Below are positions 11,935 through 22,319 of a DNA stretch of 64,000 bases, in pieces. Position 1 is the stretch's first letter. Each line of letters starts with the position of its first letter. The stretch is from Sequoia sempervirens. Lineage: Eukaryota > Streptophyta > Pinopsida > Cupressales > Cupressaceae. The DNA lies in NCBI GenBank assembly GCA_007258455.2, contig VDFB02193867.1, forward strand, positions 527,759,296 to 527,823,295, in the 5' to 3' direction. The position numbers and the translations under genes are program-made. The notes beneath the pieces are model-generated. The model made no database searches. It worked only from the letters and a program-made list of their open reading frames with translations, and was not told the DNA's origin.

Positions 11935-12290
11935 AAGCCTAGGCCTTTATTCTTGACTCTTATTGTAGGAGAGAAGCTATTACACAATGCTATGATTGAT
12001 TTTGGTGCCAACACTAGAGTTATTCTGAAACAGATAGTTGAGGCTTTAGGATTCAACTAAGAACCTTTAAAGAGAGGAGTAATGCAGCTTGAAGGAAACA
12101 AAGTCAAAATGGTTGGTATCATTAAGGACCTTCCCTTGACTTTATTCACCTACCCCAATGTCACAGTATTGTAAGATACTATGATCATAGATGTTCCTCC
12201 CATGTTTGATCTATGTCTATCCCAAGATTTCACTTCAAAGATAGGCAGATACATGTCCCTTGATTGGTCATACATGATTATCAGGATGAA
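11935..12290 (+). pseudogene. Retropepsin-like protease remnant of element B
   Basis: The segment encodes LTLIVGEKLLHNAMIDFGAN near 11955-12015, where the catalytic Asp-Ser/Thr-Gly of aspartic proteases appears as Asp-Phe-Gly. A beta-rich stretch follows, ending in an Asp-Val-Pro-Pro segment. This enzyme cuts the Gag-Pol polyprotein. It is in the same frame as Gag, with stops at about 12058 and 12172. The Ser-to-Phe change next to the catalytic Asp would by itself be damaging. The assignment relies on motif and position between gag and RNase H/RT. Confidence 0.6.
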
Positions 12291-12589
12291 GCATGATGCA
12301 AAAATGAAGATAGAATCTAAAGCTCTGCACTTAGAACATGTGGCTAACGAAGCTATGATCAACCTTGAGTGCTCATACCTCTATCACAAAGTAGGAAATG
12401 TATGTATTGCATCAAGCTATTGGAAGATGAAAAAGTAACTGGAGATTGGACTAATCAAGAAGATGCTCTCTTCAATGAAAATATAGATACTGATCCTTTT
12501 GACAACTACCATGCCACTGGTCTAGGCACTTATGCTATCTATGTTGAAGATCAAGTGCTCCCGAAGTTCATCAAAGAACCTAAAAATGG

Positions 12590-13030
12590 TCAAGCTCTAG
12601 AAATATGGATGTTGCACTTCAATGAAGCAAGATGCAAGGTAGGTGCAGGAGCCGGGATATGTTTAATATCCCCATATAATGAAAAGACTTTGAAGTCTTT
12701 CTACTTCTAGTTCACTTTTTCAAACAATGAAGCTGAATATGAGGGACTATTGCAAGGTCTAAGCCTTGCAGAATGAATGGGTATCAAGCAACTAATGGCA
12801 TTTAGCGATTTTGAAGTAATAGTCAATCAAGTCCAACATTTTTTTGTAGCCAAGAACATTTGCATGTGATCCTATAGACACTAAGTTTGGGACCTGATTG
12901 AGCGCTTTGAAGCCTTCAACATTCAAACAATGCCTAGATAACAAAATATAGATGCAGATAGCATGACAAAAATTGGATTCCAGTTTGACCCTACCTCTAA
13001 CCTCATTCAAAACAAACACTTTGTATGAGT
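12590..13030 (+). pseudogene. Archaeal-type RNase H domain (aRNH) of element B, upstream of RT
   Basis: A frame shifted by two from gag-protease encodes an aRNH-like domain. It has a WMLHFNEARCKVGAGAG start, then NNEAEYEGLL, then a FSDFEVIV-like strand, then a DADS segment near the end. RNase H removes RNA from the RNA:DNA hybrid during reverse transcription. Of the usual acidic residues the first Asp is replaced by Asn (FNE instead of FDG), while the Glu of NNEAEYE and two later Asp are still visible. The domain lies before RT rather than after it. As I recall, a subset of plant Tat elements has this order. TAG and TGA stops interrupt it. Confidence 0.7.
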
Positions 13031-13379
13031 GATAGTATAACAAGACATTCTAGATAATGATAAAATATGGTAAGTGTTTGACAGTGATGAACACATTTCT
13101 TCTTTCATCCAATAGTCAAGAGAATTTGTTGTCCAGCTCCAACTAAAGATTGCTAAATCTTATGAAGGGAAAATCATTCAGCTAAAATACAACAAGCTTT
13201 CGAAGGGATTGGTCACTCTCAAAAAAAAATTTCAATTGTGATGATGTGAGAAAAGACAAGAGGAAGTTCATATCAGACAAAAGCAACTATGAGGACCTTC
13301 AGGTTGCAGATGGGAGAAAGCTTAAAGTCAGGAAGGATGTCCCACATCATGATAAAGAAAGGCTCATGAACTTCTATGA

Positions 13380-14145
13380 AAAGTATGGAGTGGTGGCCTA
13401 GTCATATGATGACCTCAGGGGATATGATCCCAATATCATCTAACACACAATAGAGCTTGCAGAAGGTACAAAACTAGTCCACCAAAAATAGAGGCTAGTG
13501 AATCCCAAGATTGAAGTGTTCATGGCACAAGAATTAACAAAGTTAATCTAGTCACAGATTTTCTTCTCAATCAAGCATAGCATGTGGGTACATCCAACCT
13601 AGTCCTAGTTTAAGAAAATAATGGAGATATACTTCTATGTGTGGACTTTTGGGACATGAATAGAGCATCCATAAAAGGTCATTACCCGTTACCTTTAATG
13701 GAGTCAATCCTACAAACAGTGGAAGGATCAGAGATGTTTTCCTTGCTAGATGGATTCTTTGGTTACAATAAGATCTAGGTAAAAGAGGAAGAACAACACA
13801 AAATAACATTCACTACCAAGTGGGCAATGTTCTCCTATGCTAAGATGCCTTTCGGCCTCTCAAATGCAAGAGCCACCTTCCAATGGGCAATGGATATCGC
13901 TTTTAGCGAGCTGATCAACAAGATTATTCTAATTTATTTGGATGATTTGACTGTATTCTCCAAGTCCAAGGATGATTGTTTCGACCACCTTGAGATGGTT
14001 TTCAAAAAAATCCTAGAGTTTCAGGTATCCCCGAACCCAAGGAAATGTGTCTTTGGAGTTTCGCAAGGAAATTTATTGGGACACGTAGTGTCCAAAGAAG
14101 GAGTTTCAATTGATCCTAAGCGGGTGAAAGTGATCAAAACCATCA
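13380..14145 (+). pseudogene. Reverse transcriptase remnant of element B
   Basis: Fingers and palm motifs of a Ty3/gypsy RT are readable in order: a HTIELAEG entry segment and a KHSMWV segment (about 13400-13590), DFWDMNRASIKGHYPLP (about 13635-13690), SLLDGFFGYNKI (13740-13775), KMPFGLSNARATFQWAMD (13840-13895), and the catalytic box YLDD at about 13936-13947. A thumb region with GHVVSKEGVSIDPKRV (14080-14130) follows. The two catalytic Asp of YLDD are intact. The 13827-14189 portion is open for 120 codons. Upstream parts carry TAA/TAG stops. The frame passes at about 14145 straight into integrase sequence, so the RT connection, its own RNase H and the N-terminal half of integrase are missing. 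Confidence 0.85.
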
Positions 14146-14802
14146 TTTTCGACAATGCTAAATCTTTCCTAGGCTCTAAGGTATGTTAATTTGTGCTTAC
14201 ACATGGCATATTTCTTAAAACATCATCAAATTACTACTTGCAAGGGAACAACTTAGTTGAATCAATGAACAAGAATTTGGTCTGACTCCTCAAAAGGATT
14301 GGGTTAGAGCACTAGAGAGAATGTCACAAAAACCTTTGAGCAACACTCTGGGTAGACCGCATAACTCCTAAGCAAGTCCTCAAGACTTTGTTGTATGAAT
14401 GAATATATTGAAAAGAGGTGCTATTGCCTATCTCCATAGAAAATATAACGCTACAATTGCTAAAATCTCTCAAGGTGGAACAAAAGGGTGCCATGGAGGT
14501 ATGACTTGTCGAGTTGTTGGAAGTGCAAGAATAAAGGGAAATGTCCTTAACAACTATGACCAACCGCCAACAAGTGGTTTGACAAGAAAGTGTTCAACCA
14601 AGGCTTGAAGTGTGGAGACTTAGTGCTAAATTTTAATGAAAGAACCATAAAGCTAGGTGAACATGGGAAGTTTGATAGCCTATGGGAAGGCCCATTCAAA
14701 ATGATTCAATGCAAGGAACATAATGCATTTGAATTATAAAATATGGAGCAAAAGGAACTGGGAATTCCAATCAATGGAATTCACCTTAAATTATTTAATT
14801 AA
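14146..14802 (+). pseudogene. Integrase C-terminal half of element B, fused to RT by a deletion
   Basis: Directly after the RT thumb come IIFDNAKSF (integrase core strand with the second catalytic Asp), YYLQGNNLVESMNKNL (containing the third catalytic residue, Glu), and LWVDRI. After a shift follows the C-terminal region with FNERTIKLGEHGKFDSLWEG and GIPINGIHLKLFN, ending at a TAA near 14800. Integrase joins element DNA to the chromosome. The zinc-binding N-terminus and the first catalytic Asp are absent. Several stops and frame changes occur at 14190-14400. The two halves join within a single open piece (13827-14189), so the deletion was in frame. Confidence 0.8.
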
Positions 14803-15489
14803 GTTGCTCGTCCTACCATGTAAATATGTGTTTAGTGTTTTTTCCTTTTCTTTCCCTTTCATTTTGTTGGCTAGTCTTTTTATTTAATTCTACGGTTAGA
14901 GTGGAAAAAAAGTAGCCCATTATTGCAAGGAGTAAGGAAAATAAATTTACAACTTAAAGGGAAGAAGAAAACCAAACACCCACATGCAAAATGTAATTGA
15001 AAACACATATATGCTAGACAGAAAGGATAACCCACATAGTAGAATCCAAAAGCATGAGACGATGATTATGTAAAGATATATTTTTATTATATATGCCATA
15101 ATATTTACATTATCAAAATGGAAAGGGAAACACTTCTAAAATTATATATTTGTATTCCGTTTTCTTCCTATATATTCTGCGATAAAGCATTTTTTAGGCA
15201 TATATACAAAAATAGACTAACTAGTGTGAGTTTTTAAAAGAAAAAAAGAAAAATAAGGAGGTTTTCAATCAACATGGGAAGTAGCAAAAGACGCATCATC
15301 AAAAACCTCCAAAATATGTTCGACAACATGAATGGTAGTAACAACATCATTCATAGGAGCCATGGCCTATGGTGGAGGGAACACCAGGTTCCCGAAGTTC
15401 ATATACTAGTCAATGTCAAAGAACAACACCACATTGTAGAGGTGAAAGAGAAAATCACAGCCACAAGCAACCCTCAAGTGGTGCTCATT
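14803..15489. other. Post-integrase spacer of element B
   Basis: AT-rich sequence between the end of integrase and the antisense ORF. A small open piece at 15274-15495 (+) has no recognised feature. No regulatory signal was recognised. Confidence 0.4.
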
Positions 15490-16050
15490 CTATGATTGGA
15501 GGCAAAATCGACTTAGAAATGGTAACCATGGCATGAATGCATCCTCTTCAATGAACCTCTTGAGGTTGTTTGTGGTTGGGATGCCTCCACCAAATGCAAT
15601 GTTTGTTACCAACTCCCTAAGGCCATTTAGGTACTTCTTTGGAAAAATTTCCTTCACTAAACATAGAATCAATGGCTTGGGAATATCAATATCAAGCATG
15701 GAGGCAACAAAATGTGAGCACACATTACTATTAACTTGATACTTGTCTTCATACTCAATGCAATCCCATCCTAGCACCCATTTTATGTTGATGATAGCTA
15801 GTGAATGCTTATTCTTCATTATCATTTTTAGATGTCTAGTTGAAATCTCTCCTAGAAAGGTTGTTAAGAATTTGTGGGAAACTAGCCTAATTGGGGTCTT
15901 CATGCTAGCAGGCACACTACAACTATCATAAGAATATCTCTGCAAAATACCTACGCCTATCGTATAAAAATACTTTGCAATTGCCAACACTAAAATGCTA
16001 AGCCAATTGCCTACTGCTAATTTATGCTCAAATGCTAAGTGTGATTTCAT
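15490..16050 (-). CDS. Intact antisense ORF in element B, unknown protein (186 codons)
   Basis: An ATG-initiated uninterrupted frame runs from 16050 down to 15490, opposite in sense to the element. The product has a hydrophobic segment near the N-terminus (residues about 15-35), a mixed middle, and an end rich in Pro, Trp and Leu. I recognise no family. Its openness stands out because every sense-strand frame of element B around it is broken. Antisense ORFs between integrase and 3' LTR have been described in plant Tat elements, so this may be such an additional ORF. It could also be a chance survivor in AT-rich DNA. No promoter or splice signal was identified. Confidence 0.35.
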   Translation of the reverse strand: MKSHLAFEHKLAVGNWLSILVLAIAKYFYTIGVGILQRYSYDSCSVPASMKTPIRLVSHKFLTTFLGEISTRHLKMIMKNKHSLAIINIKWVLGWDCIEYEDKYQVNSNVCSHFVASMLDIDIPKPLILCLVKEIFPKKYLNGLRELVTNIAFGGGIPTTNNLKRFIEEDAFMPWLPFLSRFCLQS

Positions 16051-16740
16051 TATTGCCTAAATGCCTATTTATAAAAAAAGTAAGGAAATGCCTGGAAGTT
16101 TGCTTAAAATAAACAAGAGGCTAATCAAGTACCAACTTGAAAGTTGTGCCAGTGCTTGCTCAAATTTCCCACCCAGTTGTGCATGCTAAGTACTGCTTGT
16201 TGCATACAAAACTAATGAAGGCTAATTAATTAGCCTAAGCTGGTGGCAGTAACCGGCAATGTTATACATGGCCAGATACTTAGGTATCATTGTCTAGGTG
16301 TTTTAAAAATTTTGATACCGCGCTCATATATTTTCAAGTGTTGATTGCATCTTTGGCTTAATCATTCCTTTGGGGATATTAATTGTCAATGCATACAAAA
16401 GATTAAGCTGCTAGCAAATCGCCAACCCAAGTTCCAAGAAAATCATGTTGTACAACATGATTGCCAATTGTAATTATGAATTCTTGTAATTTTAAAATGG
16501 AAAGTAATTCATTTTGCACAAGCCAAAGGGTTGGTAGTACATGTGGAATTAAATGCAAAAGAAAACCTTCATCTACCACCTTGAGGAAAATTAGCTAAGT
16601 GTTGCATGCAAAGTATTTAAACACTTAAAAGTTTATTTCTCAAAAACACTACCTAGAGCAATAGAAATTTCTAGTGCACGACAAGAGTCGAGGTAAAATT
16701 TGTAGAGTTCAAGCTAAGTCGAAGCTTCTAGCAAGAAGAG

Positions 16741-19700
16741 ATGGTAGAAAGTTCACAAGCACTAGGGGAGGAAGCACATAATTTGCTTAAATCTATGTGA
16801 GTATTTTCAGCTGTTAATATCTTTGAAACCATTTCTTATGCTATATCTGGTATACCAGACAAGCCGAAGTGGGTGAACATGCAAGAGCTAGAGAAGCCTA
16901 AAGGTCATAGAGACTAGGCCCTAGTCCAGGAGAGCTGGGATAATGTTCATGATCCTGACCTTGCAACAAACCCCAAATCTTTAAGGGAAGCTTCTTGTGA
17001 AAGGATGAAGGTATCCAAAGACCATATGTTGATGGCATGGAGAGTATGGCTCAATGGGCTTCCACAATATATGGTCCCATTTATGCATTATTTCCCAAAA
17101 TTGGTTGACACGGCCATTGCACATTTTGACCCAAGCACCAACACAATTGAGGGTCGGACATTGAAGGTTCATGTCACCACGAGAGTAGTCTAGAATATGC
17201 TATGCATTCTTAACCCTAAGAAGATAACAAAGAAATGTGAGACATTTACTCCAACAAAAGGGGAAAAAATATGGAGGGGAATGGATAAGGCTCTAGATTT
17301 TTTTAACAAAGAAACTAAAAGGGAGAAGAATACCATAAGAAGCCACCAAAGATCCTGACGTTGCATGGTGCTTTTGAATCAAACTTACAAGAGGCATTCT
17401 CAATTTTGGCATTTTTTTTTAGTCTAGGCACTGACACGGATGTGCACATATTTCAATTGGTCCCTTGTTTCCAATTTCATAGGTAACACAATCTATTCTG
17501 GTATGATTTTGTAGAATACCTCATTGAGAAGGTGATAGGGAAAATAAAAGACTACCCCACTCAACATAAATTAAAGTTTCTTTCTTATCTTGCTTATATA
17601 TTTTTACATCACAATGTTGATTTCTTTTCCAAGCATGTGTCAGTGGCTATTTTTGACAAAAAAGGAAGAAGAAGGCCAATTTATGTATGGACCCCTCTCG
17701 TCTCTTCCACTCTTGACTATTATGGATTTTCAAACTATTTCTTAGCTCCGATTTTGCAATATTTGCAGGAAGAGGATGGTATTAACTAGCTCACCAAGGA
17801 GCAGATGGAATATATGCAAAATTTCACTCCCAGATGTGATTGGTTCTTCATAGCATATTTCACATTCATTCACATGTGGGGCTTCACCAGGGAACCATTT
17901 TGGTTTCCAACATGCGTAACAAATCGAGTGATAGCCCTCAAAATGTTTCGACGGGCATGTATTATTGATGTTACCTTCTATAGAGGAAGAGCACACAAGA
18001 AGGATTTTTTCACCTATCTGATAAGCTTCAAGATAGTGGTTTGAGACAAAAAGCAGTCAGACCCACTATTGCAAAATAAGCTAGCTCATCTAGGGCTGGT
18101 GATGATTTACAAAAGGTGGTATTATAACCCTTTCAATGATTTGTCATATGAGCATATCAAAGTAGCACACAATCCTCAACCTTACTGGGAAAAGAGGCAC
18201 AACCCACTAGTGGATGATGATGAGTTACTAGTTGACCTAATTCACATTCCCATAGAGGACAATAGGTTGTTGTGGTAGAGTATGATGAGAATTGCAAAAT
18301 GGGATTCGCCATGTTTATAAAGTTAAGAGATGAAGAGGAATGGACTATAGAAAAAATTAGAGCCTTCTAGATATATTGTGAAGAGATAAAACAACCTAAC
18401 ACCCCTTATGAGAGTGTGAAGGATGATGAGCATCTAGAGCCTAACCAGAGAAAAAGCAAGGGAAATGATCCCGATGAAGAGTCTGAAGAACAAGCAGAGG
18501 AGGAAGTCAAGAAATCGATGCCCTTTGCTCAACAAAGGAGAAAGTCCATCTATGTTGCTTCAAATGTGCGATTAAACATGTCAAGAGCATCAAAGACACT
18601 CACTTGGGCCTTAAAAACCACAAGGATTCCCCAGCTGTTGTATTCAAAGACTAAAAAGGTGGAGGGACCCACACTCACTAAATGACAATGCACAGAAGCT
18701 CTTGTTGGAGAGGCTTCATAGGAACCCGCTGCAAGCAAGGTGCTTGCCACAAGCCTAGAGCCCAAAGTAAGCAAGGATCCAAGAACCATCGACATCTAGT
18801 CAACAGGTAACATTCACTCCTTTTCTTACTTCTCAGTCTTTAGTATCGTCTGCTATCTCTGCAGTGCCCCTCACTACAACTATTGATCCTACCCTTTCCA
18901 CCTCCTCCTCAATGGTCGTAGAAGGCTTCACTCAATTTTCCTAGATAGGGACATTTATCATAACACCTCTGCAAACCCGTACACTAGCCATCGCTATCCA
19001 ATCCCTTCTCTCCTCTCTTTCTAAAGGCTTTGTCACCGTTGACACCCCCATTGCTACTATTACCTTGGGTCCAACCCATTTTTCCCAAAAAACAGACTCT
19101 ATTATGACCACCCCATCACTGCAACAACCAATGAGCCCTTCCATTGGTTCATAGACCGAGTCTTGCAAAATTCCTCATTCCTCCCCGTAGATTGTTAGTA
19201 TCAAAAGGAAGAAGGCACCCAGGCCCGATACACTCACGTTCCCTTGTTCCCTACCTCTTGGTGCACCATTCATAAGTGAGCTAGTTCAGTCACTAGGCTA
19301 GTTCTTAGTACAAGGTGAGAGTGAAAAGAAAGTGTAGATTCTTAGAATCCAAAAGATGAAAGCTAAGGATGAAAAAAAGTTGATAGTTTCAAGAGTCTAT
19401 ATAGTTTACAACAAAGATCAGGGAATGTTGAACTTCATAACCATTTATCAAAATGTGGTCAAACTGCAAGGTGAGATGCAATCAGAGGATTACAACATTT
19501 ATGCTATGGGACTTGACATGAATGCAGCCCAAACATAAGACAAAGTAGATCTCATGGAGGAAACATAGCAAGTTGTGACAACTAACTTCCTTCGATCCAA
19601 CCACCAACTAAAGAAAAGGGAAGAGCAACTGAAAGAGATGAAAGGAATGATTGGTTTCCTAGAGAACACAGAGAAATTGCTAGAATTGGATGTTAATTAC

Positions 19701-20906
19701 TTGTTAAAGAAGGTATAGGAATCAAAGAATGAGTGGGAAAGACTCTGGTAGGAGCTTGTGAAATATCAAGCTGTGAGTCCCACCCTAATCAATGAGTTGC
19801 AAAAAAAGAACCAAGATTATTAGGGCCAATTATCCTTAGCAGAGTAGAATCTTCAATAAAGGAATGAAGAATTTGGATGTCTATGCATCCAACATGAATA
19901 GAAGATGAAGCTAAAAGGTGAAGAGCTTGAGTGTCAATGAGCTCAATTTGAGCAAAAAATGCAAGAAAAAGATATAGACTTTGAGGTTCGAAGGGCTCAA
20001 TTAGAAGAAGAGCTTCAAGAAACAAAGTCTTCTCTTAAAACAGAGTTGGAACACCACAACTAGGCTAAGAAGAACTGGTCTAAAGAATTAGGTCAGATAT
20101 AAGAGTAGCTTGCATCCACAAATAATAGAATTACGGAACTAACATAGGATGTTGGCTCCAAGGTTGTAGAAATCACCCCTTTAAAGAGTGCCCCATGCCC
20201 CTACTGCCAACCGGACATGATCTTGGTAGCTCAACAATTGTATGTCTCATATTGGGAAAAGGTCAAGTCTTTTGTCCTAGAGCTACAACAAACACTCCAA
20301 TTCATGTCATAGGCAACAAACTTGACTCAAAACGTCTATGAAACCATTGAGAAATTTCCACAATTTATCATAGAGAAAGTTCCAAATGCAAAAACGTTGT
20401 TGAATAGGCTATATGTGGTCCCAGATGAAGACTTAGCAACCGTAGGAATTGAGGATCGAAAGGTTGCTACTATAATTGTAAAAAAATTCATCCATTTCCA
20501 CTCATCCATCCTGAGGTCCAATGCATGTGCAAATACCTTGGGCCACACTATGAATAATATGCGGGAAAGTATCTTCTGGCTGACTAAGATGGGCCTACCT
20601 TTCTCATTCCTTGAAGATGAATCGATAGCCTTGGCAGAGAAAATAGTGGCAAAGATTAAAGAAAAGTAGCAGGACTCAACTATTTTCCAGACCCTTAGCC
20701 AACCTCCCACTAAGGTAGATATTGAAGGTATGGTTCATCTGATTGCACAGTTGTTATTCACTTGTGAATACAAGGATGCTTTACCCATGATGCCTCCTTA
20801 TAAAGAGATGCTTCATGTGAGCAGAGTGTAGGAGAATCTGAATGACATATCAAGACCATCTGAGGCTGACTAGCTACCTCTACTAGCCGCCCTTTCTAAA
20901 CTTTGA
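16741..20906 (+). pseudogene. Long extra ORF of element B, coiled-coil protein of unknown family
   Basis: A coding-like stretch of about 4.2 kb starts at ATG 16741. It uses one frame to about 17340, shifts to the frame carrying 17340-18300, passes a low-complexity acidic/Ser-rich part (18410-18700, another frame), and returns to the former frame for 19350-20906. The N-terminal third is globular with many aromatic residues (for example QYMVPFMHYFPKLVD near 17065-17110, and the Trp/Phe-rich segment at 17805-17930). The part from about 19350 to 20130 is Glu/Gln/Lys-rich with heptad-like spacing, so a long coiled coil is likely. A CPYC motif lies near 20198. The C-terminal part 20322-20669 is open. 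Stops inside the coiled coil are mostly TAG where Gln fits. It would be about 1390 residues. No family recognised; position after integrase suggests an additional ORF of the element. Confidence 0.55.
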
Positions 20907-21006
20907 TGTTGTCACCCAATGGAGGTAAGCTCTTGTCATCAAGCCAAAGAAAATTTTGGGTTCATCATTCCTTAAGTGAAATGCCTCTGGTAGTCTCCAA
21001 AAGCTA

Positions 21007-22319
21007 TGAACATAAAATTCATCTAGCTCCCTTTAGGTTTTGTATATTTTTTCCTAAGTACTAGCCCATGCTTAAATTAATATCATTGGCCCCTTTTTTT
21101 AACTCTTTCATGTGTTCACTCAACACTCTCTGAAGGGATTCTTCCCTTTTCCTTTCAAATATCCCCCACCATACTTCCACATGTCATTATCGTGGACACA
21201 TAAAGGCTACTTCTTTTCATTTTGAGTCAATCCCCACCTACATGCCACATAGCTTTCATCCACTTATGTTTTCGAAGACCCCATAGCTAGTGCTAGTGGA
21301 AAAGCATGCTTCCACATGTCTTCCTAGCATGGTTTTTCAACAAGAAGGAGGAGAATTGAACCAAGGGCTATGAAATGAAGCCACATGTCTCTTAGGTGGG
21401 GACATCTTTGAAGCAAGGGATGGAGTGAAATTCCAGTTGTGATATGCTACCACATGTTCTAACTGCCTCACTAGGTGGTGACACTTGTCTAAATAGGGCT
21501 TTGTTGGGACCACTTCCATCATTCACAGGGGATGGATTTGGATGGGAATGACTACATGTTGAGGCTCAAATTTGTTTTATTGCAATGCATGGGGGAATTA
21601 TGATTGTTGTATAATTGCTATGGGTCTTGAATATTTTTTGTTATTGCTCACCAGGTGGTGGGAATGCTTACTATATATGCTACTCTTTGTTTTTGAAAAA
21701 AGGTTGCAAGGTTTAGAGTTCAAGAGTTTTGATTCTAGTTCCACTAGTTTTACAAGCTAGAGAATCATAGGAAATATAGATTTTTAGAAAGACTCCAGGC
21801 TAATTATTGTTTTAGATTATTGCAAAAAGACTTATAGATTGTTCCCATTGTTCATCCTCTCTATTTTACTCAAGTTATTTGATAACTTTATACTGTGCCA
21901 ATATTGTTTTTGAATGGTTCATTTGTAGAACTTCTATAATTTAATACAAGTTTTATGATCTAGATCATGTCTTTTGACTCCTCTCTTCAGTAAATGTGTG
22001 TGAATATTATTTTATGTCATTGAATGCACTATTCATACTTAATATCTTTAAATTTTGTTATTCTAGGACATAGAAAATTGTTGAACAAGCCTTTAGATCA
22101 CATCCAAAAGATAGATTTATCATGCCCTTTATCTAAATATTTTTGCATCGCCATAGTTATATCTTTCATTTTATATTTGCTTCCTTTTCGCTTTCCAAAC
22201 CGCAATTCAGAAGAAGCTAGCTTCTTTAAAAACCTAGAGGTCACTCATTTTAGCGCAATAGGTTCCACATAAGCTGAGTTTCCAACAAGAGGCTATTACC
22301 TTGCCAATTTTTGACATCA
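21007..22319 (+). repeat. 3' LTR-like repeat of element B
   Basis: It pairs with 8676-9999 from TGAACATAAAATTC to a GACATCA end. No polypurine tract is visible immediately upstream (20990-21006). The right edge touches the next repeat, which begins at about 22320, so the exact LTR end and target duplication cannot be fixed. Confidence 0.7.

Larger units (their letters stand above)
8676..22319 (+). mobile_element. Element B: old Tat-lineage Ty3/gypsy retrotransposon with extra ORFs
   Basis: Direct repeats 8676-9999 and 21007-22319 (about 1.3 kb, starting TGAACATAAAATTC) flank gag, protease, RNase H, RT and integrase remnants on the + strand (10069-14802). About 6 kb of extra sequence with long open pieces follows (15490-20906). 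Additional ORFs between integrase and the 3' LTR are known from plant Tat elements. No target duplication was found (TCCTG on the left, ATAGG on the right), and no tRNA-like primer site follows the 5' LTR. The ends are therefore eroded, or the right edge is overwritten by the neighbouring repeat starting near 22320. Frameshifts, many stops and an internal RT-integrase deletion make it inactive. Confidence 0.75.

Noticed and set aside
11535..12056. Minus-strand open frame of 173 codons in element B
   Set aside because: Opposite strand of the gag-protease region, which has the recognisable protease motif; no feature of its own.
20336..20710. Minus-strand open frame of 124 codons
   Set aside because: Shadow of the open C-terminal part of the element B extra ORF.
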